This document shows, one piece after another, positions 25,823 through 34,260 of a stretch of DNA of 64,000 nt. The DNA comes from Vreelandella populi (GTDB lineage Bacteria > Pseudomonadota > Gammaproteobacteria > Pseudomonadales > Halomonadaceae). The position numbers and the translations under genes were made by a program. The DNA is taken from positions 310,001 to 374,000 of the forward strand of contig NZ_RZHE01000006.1 in assembly GCF_003989825.1 (NCBI RefSeq), written 5' to 3'. The notes beneath the pieces are model-generated. The model made no database searches. It saw only the letters and a list, made by a program, of their open reading frames with translations, and was not told where the DNA came from. Numbering within the stretch: the first letter of the stretch is position 1; the number at the start of each line of letters is the position of its first letter.

Positions 25823-25844
25823 GGCATTTTTATTTTCCAAGGAC

Positions 25845-27899
25845 TTAAAAGCGTACTTCCAAGCCGCCATAGACACTTCGCCCCGGCGCCGGCTCATAGT
25901 AACGCCCAAAGGTGCCGTTCAAGCGCACGTTGGCATAGTGATCTTCATCAAACAGGTTACGCACACCTACGTAAGCGTTTAACAGCGTATCGCCACCCAG
26001 TTGCCAGCCATCACCTACCCGCAGGTTGACCAGCCAATAGCTGTCAATCTCCGTTTCATTGGCATTATCGGCCACCATGTCACCCACGTATTGAGTTTCA
26101 AGCGTGGCGAAGCGATGCGCCAGCCCTTCCCAGGTTAACTGGTTCACCCAGGTCTGCTCGGGCAGGCCAGGGATGCGGTTGCCGTCAAAGCGCTCGGTAG
26201 GCGTGGCAAAGTCGTCGAACTCATAGCGGGCGAGCGTTAACGCACTGTTTAAGCGCCACTGCTCGGCAAACTGCCAGCCAAGCGCCACTTCCAAACCATC
26301 TCGGTTGGTATCGCCCGCATTCTGATAAAAGGTGCGTCCGCCCTCATCAAAAGGCACCAGTTCATCGCGTACACGCACCGAGAACAGGGCGACGTCGTAA
26401 TCCATGGCCAGCGGTTCGATATACCCACGCATACCGACTTCACGGTTCCAGGCTTTTTGCGGTTCAATGGACGGGTTGAAGCCGCCACCAACCGGGTTGG
26501 CAAACTCGGAGAACGTCGGCGTTTCAAAAGCGGTGCCTGTGTTGATATACACCTGATGCTGGGGGCGATAGCGGTAGCTAAGCCCGGCAGAGCCGCTCCA
26601 CTCGTTATAGGTACGCTCACCGCTTTGGTCACCGTCATCTTCAGAGATATATCGATCATCTATGTCTAAATCCACACGGTCAAAGCGCGCGCCCAGGGAA
26701 AGCGTTACCTGCTCGGTGAGTCCCAAATCACCCTGAGCAAATACCCCGGTAGAGGTTGCCGTTTGGGTTTCATCCGCCACCTGCTCACCTACGCCGCCCT
26801 GGGCATTAACGTTGCGTCGGAAGCGATCGTCATCCTGGCGGGCCACGTCCACCCCCGCTACATAGTTTAACGGCAGCTCGCCAAGCATGATGTCATGGTG
26901 GTACTCGGCGCTTGCGCCCATATAGTCGCGCTGATAACCCAAGCGGCTGTCACCCACGTAAGGCAGCTGCTGTTCAAAATCGCGCCGAGCGATAAAGCCC
27001 TTCAGGTAGAGTTCGCCGGGACCCGCAGCCAGATCCTCATACTGCAAACCAATGAGCTGCTGATCGACATTCTGCCCGGCATCCAGTGCCAGCGAATTCG
27101 GCGCGGCCTGATGCCGCCCACGAGCCACCTCACCGGCATTCAGCGCGCCGGGGTCTTCCGAGCGCGGGTTTTCCAGAAGATTGACGATGGCCGTCAGCGC
27201 CCGTTCGCTGCCCAGTTCGCGGCGCAGCTTGGCATTGAGCAGGTATTTTTCCGTCGAGCTCTGGTCGCGGTAGCCATCCACATTGAGCGCTGAAAAGCTG
27301 ACGTTGTGTGACCAGTCGCCCTGAGAGCCGCCGGTTTGCAGGGACGCCTTGCGATACCCGTCACTACCCGCTTCCACTCGCAGGCGCGTACCCGGGTTTT
27401 CGCGCCCATCGGCGGTGGTCACATCGATCACCCCGCCCGCGGCGTTGCCGTAAAGCACCGACGAAGGCCCACGAATCACCTCGATACGCTCGGCGCTATC
27501 CAGATCAATGGCGTCCAACTGCGCCTGACCATCGGGCAAAGTATAAGGAATGCCATCGACCATCACCGTAATACCGCGCACGCCAAACGGGGCGCGGGCG
27601 CCAAAGCCCCGAATGGCAATCCGCTGGCCTTGGGCAAAGTTATCGCGGTTCTGAATAAAAACCCCAGGGACGCCGACCAGCGTTTCATCCAGCCTAACAC
27701 GCTGCTGGCCCTGGGCAATGGCTTCCTGGTCCACGGTGGAAACCGCCGCTGGCGTTGCGTAAAGCTCGCGCGCCAAACGCGGTGCGCTCACTTCAACCGT
27801 AGGCAATGCCTGTATTGATGATGTCTCGTTTTGCGCCCAAAGTGAGCTTGAGACCGCAAGACCCGTCAGCATTAGCGACGGCGGCAACAGTTTATACAT
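25845..27899 (-). CDS. pqqU: TonB-dependent receptor, probable PQQ transporter (PqqU/YncD-like)
   Basis: 684 aa outer-membrane receptor: signal peptide to about 22, TonB box-like TVEVSAPR, plug with GVPGVFIQNRDNFAQGQRIA and RGFGARAPFGVRGITVMVDG, VIRGPSSVLYGNAAGGVIDV, and a 22-strand barrel ending NVRLNGTFGRYYEPAPGR with terminal Phe. From memory the plug, the GGRTFYQNAG and YEPxPGR regions closely follow E. coli YncD, recently shown to import PQQ. Convergent with the PQQ glucose dehydrogenase gene, which supports cofactor scavenging. Three tandem GATAAT-containing repeats lie just upstream. Alternative: a ferric citrate/siderophore receptor of the same superfamily. Confidence 0.78.
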   Translation of the reverse strand: MYKLLPPSLMLTGLAVSSSLWAQNETSSIQALPTVEVSAPRLARELYATPAAVSTVDQEAIAQGQQRVRLDETLVGVPGVFIQNRDNFAQGQRIAIRGFGARAPFGVRGITVMVDGIPYTLPDGQAQLDAIDLDSAERIEVIRGPSSVLYGNAAGGVIDVTTADGRENPGTRLRVEAGSDGYRKASLQTGGSQGDWSHNVSFSALNVDGYRDQSSTEKYLLNAKLRRELGSERALTAIVNLLENPRSEDPGALNAGEVARGRHQAAPNSLALDAGQNVDQQLIGLQYEDLAAGPGELYLKGFIARRDFEQQLPYVGDSRLGYQRDYMGASAEYHHDIMLGELPLNYVAGVDVARQDDDRFRRNVNAQGGVGEQVADETQTATSTGVFAQGDLGLTEQVTLSLGARFDRVDLDIDDRYISEDDGDQSGERTYNEWSGSAGLSYRYRPQHQVYINTGTAFETPTFSEFANPVGGGFNPSIEPQKAWNREVGMRGYIEPLAMDYDVALFSVRVRDELVPFDEGGRTFYQNAGDTNRDGLEVALGWQFAEQWRLNSALTLARYEFDDFATPTERFDGNRIPGLPEQTWVNQLTWEGLAHRFATLETQYVGDMVADNANETEIDSYWLVNLRVGDGWQLGGDTLLNAYVGVRNLFDEDHYANVRLNGTFGRYYEPAPGRSVYGGLEVRF

Positions 27900-27918
27900 G
27901 GATTCCCTTCCCTATTTC

Positions 27919-27962
27919 TTGATAATCGGTTTTTTGATAATTCGGTTTTTGGTAATTCGGCG
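27919..27962. repeat. Three tandem imperfect direct repeats upstream of pqqU-like gene
   Basis: TTGATAATCGG, TTGATAATTCGG and TTGGTAATTCGG follow each other with a 15-16 nt period, spaced by T-runs, 20-65 nt upstream of the ATG. Suggests an operator array; the GATAAT units also recall Fur hexamers, but the arrangement is direct rather than inverted. Confidence 0.6.
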
Positions 27963-28080
27963 TAACTGGGTGAACCACAACCTAAACGCTAAGTCTAACA
28001 AGACTAGACGCGTTCGCTAAGTTTGAACCCTGCGTCTACACTTGCAAGGAGTAACGTACCGATTAAGCAAAGGAGGCTTT

Positions 28081-28254
28081 ATGGCGTTTACTGCAACAGA
28101 TCCCATCAAGATGATTTTCGCGGTTATCTTGCCGCCGTTAGGCGTATTTTTTGAAGTTGGCCTTAAGGGACATTTTTGGCTCAACATCATTTTGACACTG
28201 TTTGGTTTTATTCCAGGCGTCATCCACGCGTTTTATGTCATCTTGAAGCACTAG
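28081..28254 (+). CDS. yqaE: Pmp3/YqaE family membrane peptide
   Basis: 57 aa with two membrane helices. The sequence DPIKMIFAVILPPLGVFFEVGL and then LNIILTLFGFIPGVIHAFYVI is the classic UPF0057/Pmp3 pattern. The ATG at 28081 follows AAAGGAGG with 4-5 nt spacing; an upstream in-frame ATG adds 13 unconserved residues. Known for this family: small stress-induced membrane proteins; yeast Pmp3 modulates membrane potential and Na+/K+ sensitivity, fitting a halophile (inference). Confidence 0.9.
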   Translation: MAFTATDPIKMIFAVILPPLGVFFEVGLKGHFWLNIILTLFGFIPGVIHAFYVILKH

Positions 28255-28275
28255 CGACACTTACCCCGTTATCAA

Positions 28276-28306
28276 CAGCCCGAGCCATTGGCTCGGGCTG
28301 TTTCGT
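28276..28306 (+). terminator. Terminator after yqaE
   Basis: CAGCCCGAGCC, ATT, GGCTCGGGCTG then TTTCGTTT. Perfect 11-bp stem. Confidence 0.85.
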
Positions 28307-28377
28307 TTGGGTGGTATTTAAACACTGGGGTTTGTATAAAAAATCGCTGGCGAGCGTAAGCCACTTTCGCACAAAGC

Positions 28378-28851
28378 TTAGCCTGTGTGGCGGCGCTGAT
28401 GCAGGGCATGAACCTTTTCATCCAGACCGGCGATGGGGCCTTCTACTTCAAGCGCCGGTACTATCTGACCGATAGGCAAGGCCTTGACGGGCAACGGCGC
28501 TACGCCCATATCCGCCATCCAGCGCTCCAGCTGTTCGGATGAGCTGATGTAAACGATGCGCCCAAGCCCGGCCCAGCCGTGAGCGGCCGCGCACATTGGG
28601 CAGTGCTCACCGGTGGTATAAACCGTTGCGCTGGCACGCGCCTCAGGTGTCATGTGCTGGGCCGCCCAGCGCGCCAGCGTGAACTCGGGGTGCTGGGTGG
28701 CGTCAACGCTTGCAATACGGTTGCGGTCTTCCGCCAGAATTTCTCCCTCGGCACTGACCAGCACGCTGCCAAAGGGCTCATCGCCCGCCTCAAGCGCCTC
28801 TTCCGCGAGCGCCAGGGCCCGGCTCAAATAGGTCTGCTCTTGTGCCTTCAT
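28378..28851 (-). CDS. Nucleoside/nucleobase deaminase (CDA superfamily)
   Basis: 157 aa zinc enzyme of the guanine deaminase/TadA-like branch. Zn ligands and proton shuttle: His54-Pro-Glu56 (QHPEFTLARWA), Cys84 and Cys87 (GEHCPMCAAAHG). The N-terminal EPFGSVLVSAEGEILAEDRN is the usual first strand. Family members deaminate guanine, cytosine, adenosine in tRNA or related bases; HPE in place of HAE and length suggest a free-base or nucleoside deaminase rather than TadA, but the substrate is not certain. Cotranscribed downstream of the DAACS symporter with a 26-nt gap. Confidence 0.82.
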   Translation of the reverse strand: MKAQEQTYLSRALALAEEALEAGDEPFGSVLVSAEGEILAEDRNRIASVDATQHPEFTLARWAAQHMTPEARASATVYTTGEHCPMCAAAHGWAGLGRIVYISSSEQLERWMADMGVAPLPVKALPIGQIVPALEVEGPIAGLDEKVHALHQRRHTG

Positions 28852-28877
28852 CGCGGATACTCCTGTAGGTTAGCCGC

Positions 28878-30149
28878 TCACGCCTTGCCACTGACCTCAG
28901 CGGACGTCTCGTCTGCCTCAATAGGCGTCTCGCTGAGCTGGTCACCTTCGCTGCGGGCGATCACCGTGGTGCCTACCAAATCGCCGGTCACGTTCAGCGC
29001 AGTGGCGCCCATGCCCACCAGGGCATCGATGGCGGTCAGCAGTACCACGGTTTCGATGGGGAGCCCCACTTGGGCAAACACCGTGGCAATCATGATGATC
29101 CCCGCGCCGGGCACGCCAGCGGTGCCTACCGAGACCAGCGTGCCGATCAGTACAATCTGCACCATGCTGGCAAAATCGAGCGGCACGCCGATCACGTTGG
29201 CGGCGAAGACGGCAGAAATCGCAATGCGAATCGCCGCGCCGTCCATATTGAGTGTAGCCCCTAGCGGCAGGCTGAACCCGTACACGCTGCGCGAAATCCC
29301 CAGGCGCCGCGCTGCGTTAATGGTCAGCGGCAGCGTACCGGAGCTGCTCTGCGTGGCAAACGCGGTCGCCATGGGCGTGCGCGCCTCCCGAAAGAAGGTG
29401 CCAAGCTTCACACCGAACAGGCGCATGATCACGCAGTAGATCACCAGCTGCAAAGCGAGTGCGATATACAACACCATCACCATATCGCCCAGCGACAGCA
29501 GCGTATCCAGGCCCTGCTGGCTGACCGTTTCGGCCACGATGGCAAACACGCCAATGGGCACCACGTGCAGCACGCCTGCCATCACCTTGAGCGTGACGCT
29601 GTTCAGTCCTTCGATCACCTCATACAAGCGCTCGGCCGCTGCCGGCTGGGCACTCTGACGCAGCTTCAGCAGCGCAAACCCGAACACTAGCGCGGTGAAG
29701 ATGATGCCCAGCAGATTCTGATCGGCAAAGGCGCCGATGATATTGCTCGGCACGATATTGAGCACGACATCGACTAGGCCCGGGTTTTCCGGCGCTGTGA
29801 AGCTGGCGTTTTCATCCAGCGTCATGCCGCTGCCAGGGCTGAACAGTGAAGCCACGCTCAGCCCCACGACAATGGCCAGTGCCGTGGAAACGAGATAGTA
29901 GGCAAATACCTTGCCTCCCACGCGTCCTACGCTCCCCTCGCGCGATTGATTGATACCCACCATCAGGGTAAACAACACAATAGGCACGATCAGAAACGTC
30001 AGCAGGCGCAGAAGCAGATCGCCTACCGGGCCAAGCCACGTCGCGACCGCGTCACCGCCAAACAAACCAACGACCACCCCCAGCAACAATGCAATCGTGA
30101 CCCTTAAGATCAACGAAGAACGCATATACCCCTTCAACAGCGCCGTCAT
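28878..30149 (-). CDS. Dicarboxylate/amino acid:cation symporter (DAACS, GltP/GltT type)
   Basis: 423 aa, eight transmembrane helices with two hairpins. Visible: PIVLFTLMVGINQS, the Ser-rich HP1 ATQSSSGTLPLTINAA (about 276-291), NMDGAAIRIAISAVFAAN of TM7 (NMDGT-like, Na+ binding) and GVPGAGIIMIATVFAQVGLP of HP2, ending with the substrate-binding D-x-x-x-x-x-x-x-N (IDALVGMGATALNVTGDL). In GltPh numbering Asp394 is present and Arg397 is replaced by Met/Gly, so a neutral amino acid (as in SstT/Ala-Ser type) rather than glutamate is likely. Start at 30149 has AAGGTG upstream. C-terminal tail is acidic. Confidence 0.85.
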   Translation of the reverse strand: MTALLKGYMRSSLILRVTIALLLGVVVGLFGGDAVATWLGPVGDLLLRLLTFLIVPIVLFTLMVGINQSREGSVGRVGGKVFAYYLVSTALAIVVGLSVASLFSPGSGMTLDENASFTAPENPGLVDVVLNIVPSNIIGAFADQNLLGIIFTALVFGFALLKLRQSAQPAAAERLYEVIEGLNSVTLKVMAGVLHVVPIGVFAIVAETVSQQGLDTLLSLGDMVMVLYIALALQLVIYCVIMRLFGVKLGTFFREARTPMATAFATQSSSGTLPLTINAARRLGISRSVYGFSLPLGATLNMDGAAIRIAISAVFAANVIGVPLDFASMVQIVLIGTLVSVGTAGVPGAGIIMIATVFAQVGLPIETVVLLTAIDALVGMGATALNVTGDLVGTTVIARSEGDQLSETPIEADETSAEVSGKA

Positions 30150-30505
30150 GCATTCACCTTTACCAAGAAAGCTCATGAGAACCCATCAACTATAAAAGCC
30201 ACCCTAAGGAGCCGGGAATAAAATACAACCTTTATATGCGACATAACCATGGGAGCTTGTTCAAAGAAGAGCCTGACTTGCGTAGCGAAACGCTCTTTCT
30301 ATCAGCTTACGGATAGTCCACTGAAAAATGCTCGGGCCGTATAGGGGCCAGCAAAAGTCGTCACTTAGTCATTTCAGGTGAAAGTGCAACCCAGCACAGT
30401 CCAGCCGCCGACTGCTTGCTCAGATCTACGGTATGGGTACGCGTGTTGAGCGCTATTCTCAAGGATATTTACAGGTGCTGGTTGACCGCGACATTGAGGC
30501 CTGAT
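30150..30505. other. Intergenic stretch, possible decayed coding fragment
   Basis: On the minus strand an open stretch near 30380-30480 reads ALNTRTHTVDLSKQSAAGLC then WVALSPEMTK before a stop, with protein-like composition, but no start, ribosome binding site or known domain. Nothing else identifiable. Confidence 0.3.
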
Positions 30506-31399
30506 TTATAAATCGAATACCAGCGAATGGTGCGTTGCCTGTCCAGCGAGTACACCGTCGCTGACTGCAAGCGACAGATTACCCACAGGTCTTGCAATAT
30601 CACCGCAGGCGAATACGCCGGGCACAGAGGTAGCTTTGGCGTCGTTGGTTTTGATGACACGCCCCAACGGCGTCACATCAAGTTTACACCCCAGTCGTAT
30701 GGCCAGCGCATTGGGAGCGGTCTGGGTGACAACAAATAGACCATCCAAGGGAAATACCCGGCCATCTGCCATTACCACCTCGACACCGTTCCCCGTCAAG
30801 CGCTCGACCGCCCCACGCTCGATATGCGTGCCACGCTTGGCGAGCTTTTCCAATTGCTCTTTATCAGGCTCAAAAGCGTCGTTTAGAAATAGGGTGGTCT
30901 GCCCCCAGTCGGGCAGTAATAATGCTAGGTGCATGGCCGCCTCAGAGGTTGCCAGCACGCCGATACGTCCACGGTTCAGGTCAAAACCGTGGCAATAGGG
31001 GCAATGAAAAACATACGTGCCCCATCGTTCATCTAGACCAGATAAAGATGGCAACTCATCCCCCACGCCGGCGGCAAGAATAACCCGGCGGGCATGCAGC
31101 GGCGCTGCCGTTGAATCGGCAAGCGTTAACGTAAAGTCATCCACTTCACCAACAATCGTTTCTACTTCACCCTTGTACCAGTCAACCGACGGATACTGCG
31201 CCAGTTCCGCATAGCCTGCCCCTGCAATGTCATGGGGTGTTTTACCATCCTGGGTCAAAAACCCTCGCGAGTGAGAGGCAAAACGGTTGCGCGGCTGACC
31301 CGCATCCAGTATTACCACCTTGCGTCGTGCCTGGGCCAGCTGTAGGCCAGCGGCCATTCCCGCATAGCTGCCGCCTACAATTGCCACGTCGTATATCAT
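30506..31399 (-). CDS. FAD/NAD(P)-dependent thioredoxin-reductase-like oxidoreductase
   Basis: 297 aa. N-terminal FAD site VAIVGGSYAGMAAGLQLAQ (G-x-G-x-x-G/A type), GQPRNRF, and a redox-active Cys133-Pro-Tyr-Cys136 (FHCPYCHGF), ending with the second FAD motif GVFACGDIARPVGNLSLAV. It is shorter than classical TrxB in the NADPH domain (the GRIGVLATSEAAMHLALLL segment replaces the GGGxxA NADPH site), so reductant specificity may differ. Family members reduce small thiol proteins or act as dithiol oxidases in natural-product pathways. GGAG lies 9 nt before ATG at 31399; an upstream in-frame start is less likely. Stands alone. Confidence 0.82.
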   Translation of the reverse strand: MIYDVAIVGGSYAGMAAGLQLAQARRKVVILDAGQPRNRFASHSRGFLTQDGKTPHDIAGAGYAELAQYPSVDWYKGEVETIVGEVDDFTLTLADSTAAPLHARRVILAAGVGDELPSLSGLDERWGTYVFHCPYCHGFDLNRGRIGVLATSEAAMHLALLLPDWGQTTLFLNDAFEPDKEQLEKLAKRGTHIERGAVERLTGNGVEVVMADGRVFPLDGLFVVTQTAPNALAIRLGCKLDVTPLGRVIKTNDAKATSVPGVFACGDIARPVGNLSLAVSDGVLAGQATHHSLVFDL

Positions 31400-31545
31400 C
31401 GCTTGCTCTCCTTCCATTGAGTGCCTATCGCTCATACCTACTTCGGTAAAATCCTTGTCAAAAATTGTAGATCAGCGTGAAGATAGCAAGTCCAAAGGCT
31501 TGGAAAACCAACATAAGTTGACTAGTTTAGAAAGCCTTCCTTTTG

Positions 31546-31740
31546 TTAAAGGTATTCGTCCAATGCGCTATTGATGCTGCCGTCCTGTTTTCGACGGCCA
31601 CGTTCTCCGTCCCTTATCGAAAGGGGAATGTCAGGCATTGATAGGGATGTCACATGAGGAGGACGTCTGGGTGCTTTAAGCGCCGGTGCGCTTGCCGCCG
31701 TTGAAGCGCTAGTACAGCCACTATCCGCCAGCACGATCAT
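31546..31740 (-). CDS. Hypothetical 64-aa protein (uncertain)
   Basis: Open frame with ATG but no visible ribosome binding site. The N-terminus (VLADSGCTSASTAASAPALK) looks like the tail of a lipoprotein signal with its Cys, but the hydrophobic stretch before it is too short, so the start may have been lost or misread. C-terminal half is polar with basic GERGRRKQDGS. No family recognised. It is one of few open frames in a 600-bp gap; may be a decayed lipoprotein gene. Confidence 0.25.
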   Translation of the reverse strand: MIVLADSGCTSASTAASAPALKAPRRPPHVTSLSMPDIPLSIRDGERGRRKQDGSINSALDEYL

Positions 31741-32016
31741 TAAGCAATTAGTATTAAATACTTAGCACTCGGCACGCAGTCAGCGGATACGAAAGAATGA
31801 AATATTACCTGGGCCTAGAAAATAATTACAAAAAGCCTTTGACGCGCGACGCCAATCGTGACACTGTAGCGTCAGTTGGTTAGCAAGCAGCATGGTTTCA
31901 GAAGTGTACGATCTTTTTCGGCAAGCCTGATATTGTATTCCTTGTTTCACCCGCTACTTCAATCTGGGTAATACCAGGAACATCATTACAGCGCATATGC
32001 GCGAAAGGATCTAATC
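31741..32016. promoter_or_regulatory. Long leader/promoter region of the cold-shock gene
   Basis: About 275 nt without a gene before cspA. Long structured 5' leaders are normal for CspA-family genes, where they give temperature control. Only the GAAAGGATC ribosome binding site near 32005-32012 is clear; no exact promoter assigned. Confidence 0.4.
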
Positions 32017-32223
32017 ATGGCAACTGGCACAGTTAAATGGTTCAACGACACTAAAGGCTTCGGTTTCATCGCTCCTTCTGACGGCAGCGACGACCTGTTC
32101 GCCCACTTCTCCGAAATTCAGTCTGACGGCTTCAAAACCCTTCAAGAAGGCGCTAGCGTTTCTTTTGACGTTACCCAGGGTAAAAAAGGCCTTCAGGCTT
32201 CTAACATCAAGCAAACTTCTTAA
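32017..32223 (+). CDS. cspA: Cold-shock protein of the CspA family
   Basis: 68 aa single cold-shock domain. [20 protein letters not shown] contains RNP1 (KGFGFI) and [10 protein letters not shown] contains RNP2 (LFAHF). Length and net acidic charge fit CspA/CspE. Known role: binds single-stranded nucleic acid and melts RNA structure. Followed by a small hairpin (TCAGACC...GGTCTGA) and a strong terminator. Whether it is cold-induced cannot be read from the sequence. Confidence 0.94.
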   Translation: MATGTVKWFNDTKGFGFIAPSDGSDDLFAHFSEIQSDGFKTLQEGASVSFDVTQGKKGLQASNIKQTS

Positions 32224-32266
32224 TATTTATTATTAAGTGTTTGTTCAGACCTTAGGGTCTGACTAG

Positions 32267-32296
32267 CAAGGCCCGCCTCGGCGGGCCTTGTTGCGT
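32267..32296. terminator. Terminator between cspA and rlmA
   Basis: CAAGGCCCGCC, TCG, GCGGGCCTTG followed by TTGCGTTT. Strong 10-bp GC stem between convergent genes. Confidence 0.8.
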
Positions 32297-32361
32297 TTGA
32301 GCTTGGTATAAAGTTGATCCAGGCCAACAAGCCGTTAACCACGACTTGCCCGCCCTTTCTT

Positions 32362-33240
32362 CTATGTGGCGTTTTTAGTCCATTTAATTACTCGCACATC
32401 AACTCTCACGGTTAGTGTCTCAAGTGCTGCCGCCCTTTCGCGCCCCTCAGCGTTTGCCCGGTAAAGATGCGGGGTCATGGCCAGCAGATCCGCAATGGCC
32501 TCTCTGCCGTTCAGCGTGACCGAGTAACTGACCGATTCCGCTGTTTGAGCAGTAAACCCTTTCGGCACTGTCTGTTCACCACTGCGTTCAGGCTTAAGCG
32601 TTGGGTAAATGATTTCACGCAGCTCGCGCAAATGGTTTGATCCTGCTTCTACCTGTAACAGCACCCCACCCGGCTTGAGCACCCTGGCAAACTCGCTCAT
32701 TACGGGAAAACCAAACATGCATAGCAGCCTATCCAACGTTTCGCTTTGCACAGGCAAGTTAGCATTGCTGCCTACTACCCATGTGGCCGACTGGTCTTTC
32801 TGGGAATTCTGCTCTTGCTGACGGTTTTGCTTAGCCGCAGCCATGACCGCCCATTTAGAAATATCCAGACCAACCAGCTCAAGTTGCGTCTTATCAGACG
32901 CTGCCTGTGCTAGCTGACGCAGATAATAGCCCTCGCCACAACCGGCATCCAGGCAACTAAGCGGCATGTCTTCCGGCGCGCCGTTTAAGGCAGCGTGATT
33001 GATAGCGTCAGCAATGGGCTGATAATGCCCGTCATTCAGAAAACGCTGCCGAGCAGCCACCATGGCTTTGCTATCGCCGGGGTCGTGCGAGCGTTTGCGC
33101 TGAACCGGCAGCAGGTTTACATAGTCCTGCTTGGCAATATCATAACTGTGCCCGGCCGCGCAGCGCCATGCGCCTTCGGCTTGAGTGAGCGAGTCGCCGT
33201 CAAGCGGGCAGGCCAGGGCTTTAAACGGCAGGCTATTCAT
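32362..33240 (-). CDS. rlmA: 23S rRNA (guanine-N1)-methyltransferase RlmA
   Basis: 292 aa. The N-terminal zinc-finger region and the block DIAKQDYVNLLPVQRKRSHD followed by PGDSKAMVAAR follow E. coli RlmA (RrmA). The SAM site is LDAGCGEGYYLRQLA near 100. Known role: methylates G745 of 23S rRNA (helix 35). Odd: the zinc motif reads C11-P-L-D14...C27...H31, so the second Cys of CPLC is Asp, leaving three canonical ligands. Whether zinc is held by Asp or lost is open. Start at 33240 is the usual N-terminus. Faces cspA convergently. Confidence 0.9.
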   Translation of the reverse strand: MNSLPFKALACPLDGDSLTQAEGAWRCAAGHSYDIAKQDYVNLLPVQRKRSHDPGDSKAMVAARQRFLNDGHYQPIADAINHAALNGAPEDMPLSCLDAGCGEGYYLRQLAQAASDKTQLELVGLDISKWAVMAAAKQNRQQEQNSQKDQSATWVVGSNANLPVQSETLDRLLCMFGFPVMSEFARVLKPGGVLLQVEAGSNHLRELREIIYPTLKPERSGEQTVPKGFTAQTAESVSYSVTLNGREAIADLLAMTPHLYRANAEGRERAAALETLTVRVDVRVIKWTKNAT

Positions 33241-33376
33241 AAATGAAGATACTGTTGATGAAGCGGTAACGGCTCATGGTGAGTCTCTGCGAACAAGGCA
33301 ACTATAAAAAGAGGGCAGTTTACCTGACCGGGCTAAAGCGTACTAACACACCGCTGCCCACTCCCTCTCCTCTACT

Positions 33377-34123
33377 CTATTTTTGCGGCAGCTTGCGCGC
33401 ATAGTTTTTAAACAACCCGTGCTGCCACTGACGCACCGCGAGCACAGAGGTAGTACCAAAGCGCTGAGTGATAGGCAGCGTGCTTTCCCGCTCACAGAGT
33501 TCGTGGAACTCCTTGGCCAGGCGCTGCATGATCTGTTGCCACTCGTCGTTACCCGCCCGGGATAGCAGCCCGTTGAGCACCAGCAGCTTTTCGCTTTCGC
33601 TGTCAAAACGCGAGCGAAAGAACTCGTTGGCAATATACTGTTGAAAGAATTGCTGTATGGGCCCGCCTGGGCGCCAGCGAAAATTAGGCGCTACCCGCCG
33701 ACGAATCCGGTTGCCGGGCAGAAGCTCGATCAGCGCCAGCCGCTCAAGCTTTAACAACTGCTGGGTACACTCCGCCTCGCTTAACTGGTACTGGCGATGA
33801 ATATCGGCAAAGCTGTAGCCGTTGAGTACGCATACCGCGACCAGAAACAGTTCATGATCGTCGGCAATGCTCTGCTCCTGCGCCTGGGTAAGCTCCTGCA
33901 GGCGCCGCTCGTCGGTCTGCATGGCTTGGATGAGTTCGGCAAATTCAAGGTTTAGCTGCTCACAAATGCACTCAAGGCGTGCTAGCGTAATATGGCGCTC
34001 GGCGAACATGCGCTTTATCGAGGCCTCGCTTAACCCAAGCCACTGGGCCACATCGGCATAGGTTTTTCCGTGAGCGCGAAGTTGGCGCTTTAAGGTATCC
34101 AGCAACGAACCGGTTTGAGACAC
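33377..34123 (-). CDS. XRE-family transcriptional regulator with helical C-terminal domain
   Basis: 248 aa. N-terminal Cro/CI HTH: LKRQLRAHGKTYADVAQWLG then LSEASIKRMFAERHITLARL (about 10-55). The remainder is a helical domain with a second HTH-like stretch (SFADIHRQYQLSEAECTQQL). GTG at 34123 is chosen since AGGAG lies 6 nt before it, while the ATG at 34150 falls in the middle of an 8-7-8 inverted repeat that is likely the operator. Divergent from the LplT-Aas fusion, its probable target. Ligand unknown; acyl-CoA, fatty acid or lysophospholipid are candidates (inference). Confidence 0.8.
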   Translation of the reverse strand: MSQTGSLLDTLKRQLRAHGKTYADVAQWLGLSEASIKRMFAERHITLARLECICEQLNLEFAELIQAMQTDERRLQELTQAQEQSIADDHELFLVAVCVLNGYSFADIHRQYQLSEAECTQQLLKLERLALIELLPGNRIRRRVAPNFRWRPGGPIQQFFQQYIANEFFRSRFDSESEKLLVLNGLLSRAGNDEWQQIMQRLAKEFHELCERESTLPITQRFGTTSVLAVRQWQHGLFKNYARKLPQK

Positions 34124-34138
34124 ACTGCACTCCTGGCT

Positions 34139-34161
34139 AAAGTATCTCATAACGATACTTT
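34139..34161. promoter_or_regulatory. Operator-like perfect inverted repeat AAAGTATC-N7-GATACTTT
   Basis: Eight-base perfect arms with a 7-nt centre, in the gap between the XRE regulator (GTG 34123) and the LplT-Aas fusion (ATG 34261). Size and form suit a Cro/CI-type dimer. It is positioned to control both divergent genes. Confidence 0.72.
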
Positions 34162-34260
34162 ACCGCACATATAACGCAACTTGTCTTGCGAAGGTTGCGC
34201 GAAATGCAGCCTTCACGGAAAGTCCTTCTGACTTCAAGACAACTATAAGGCTGACGACTC

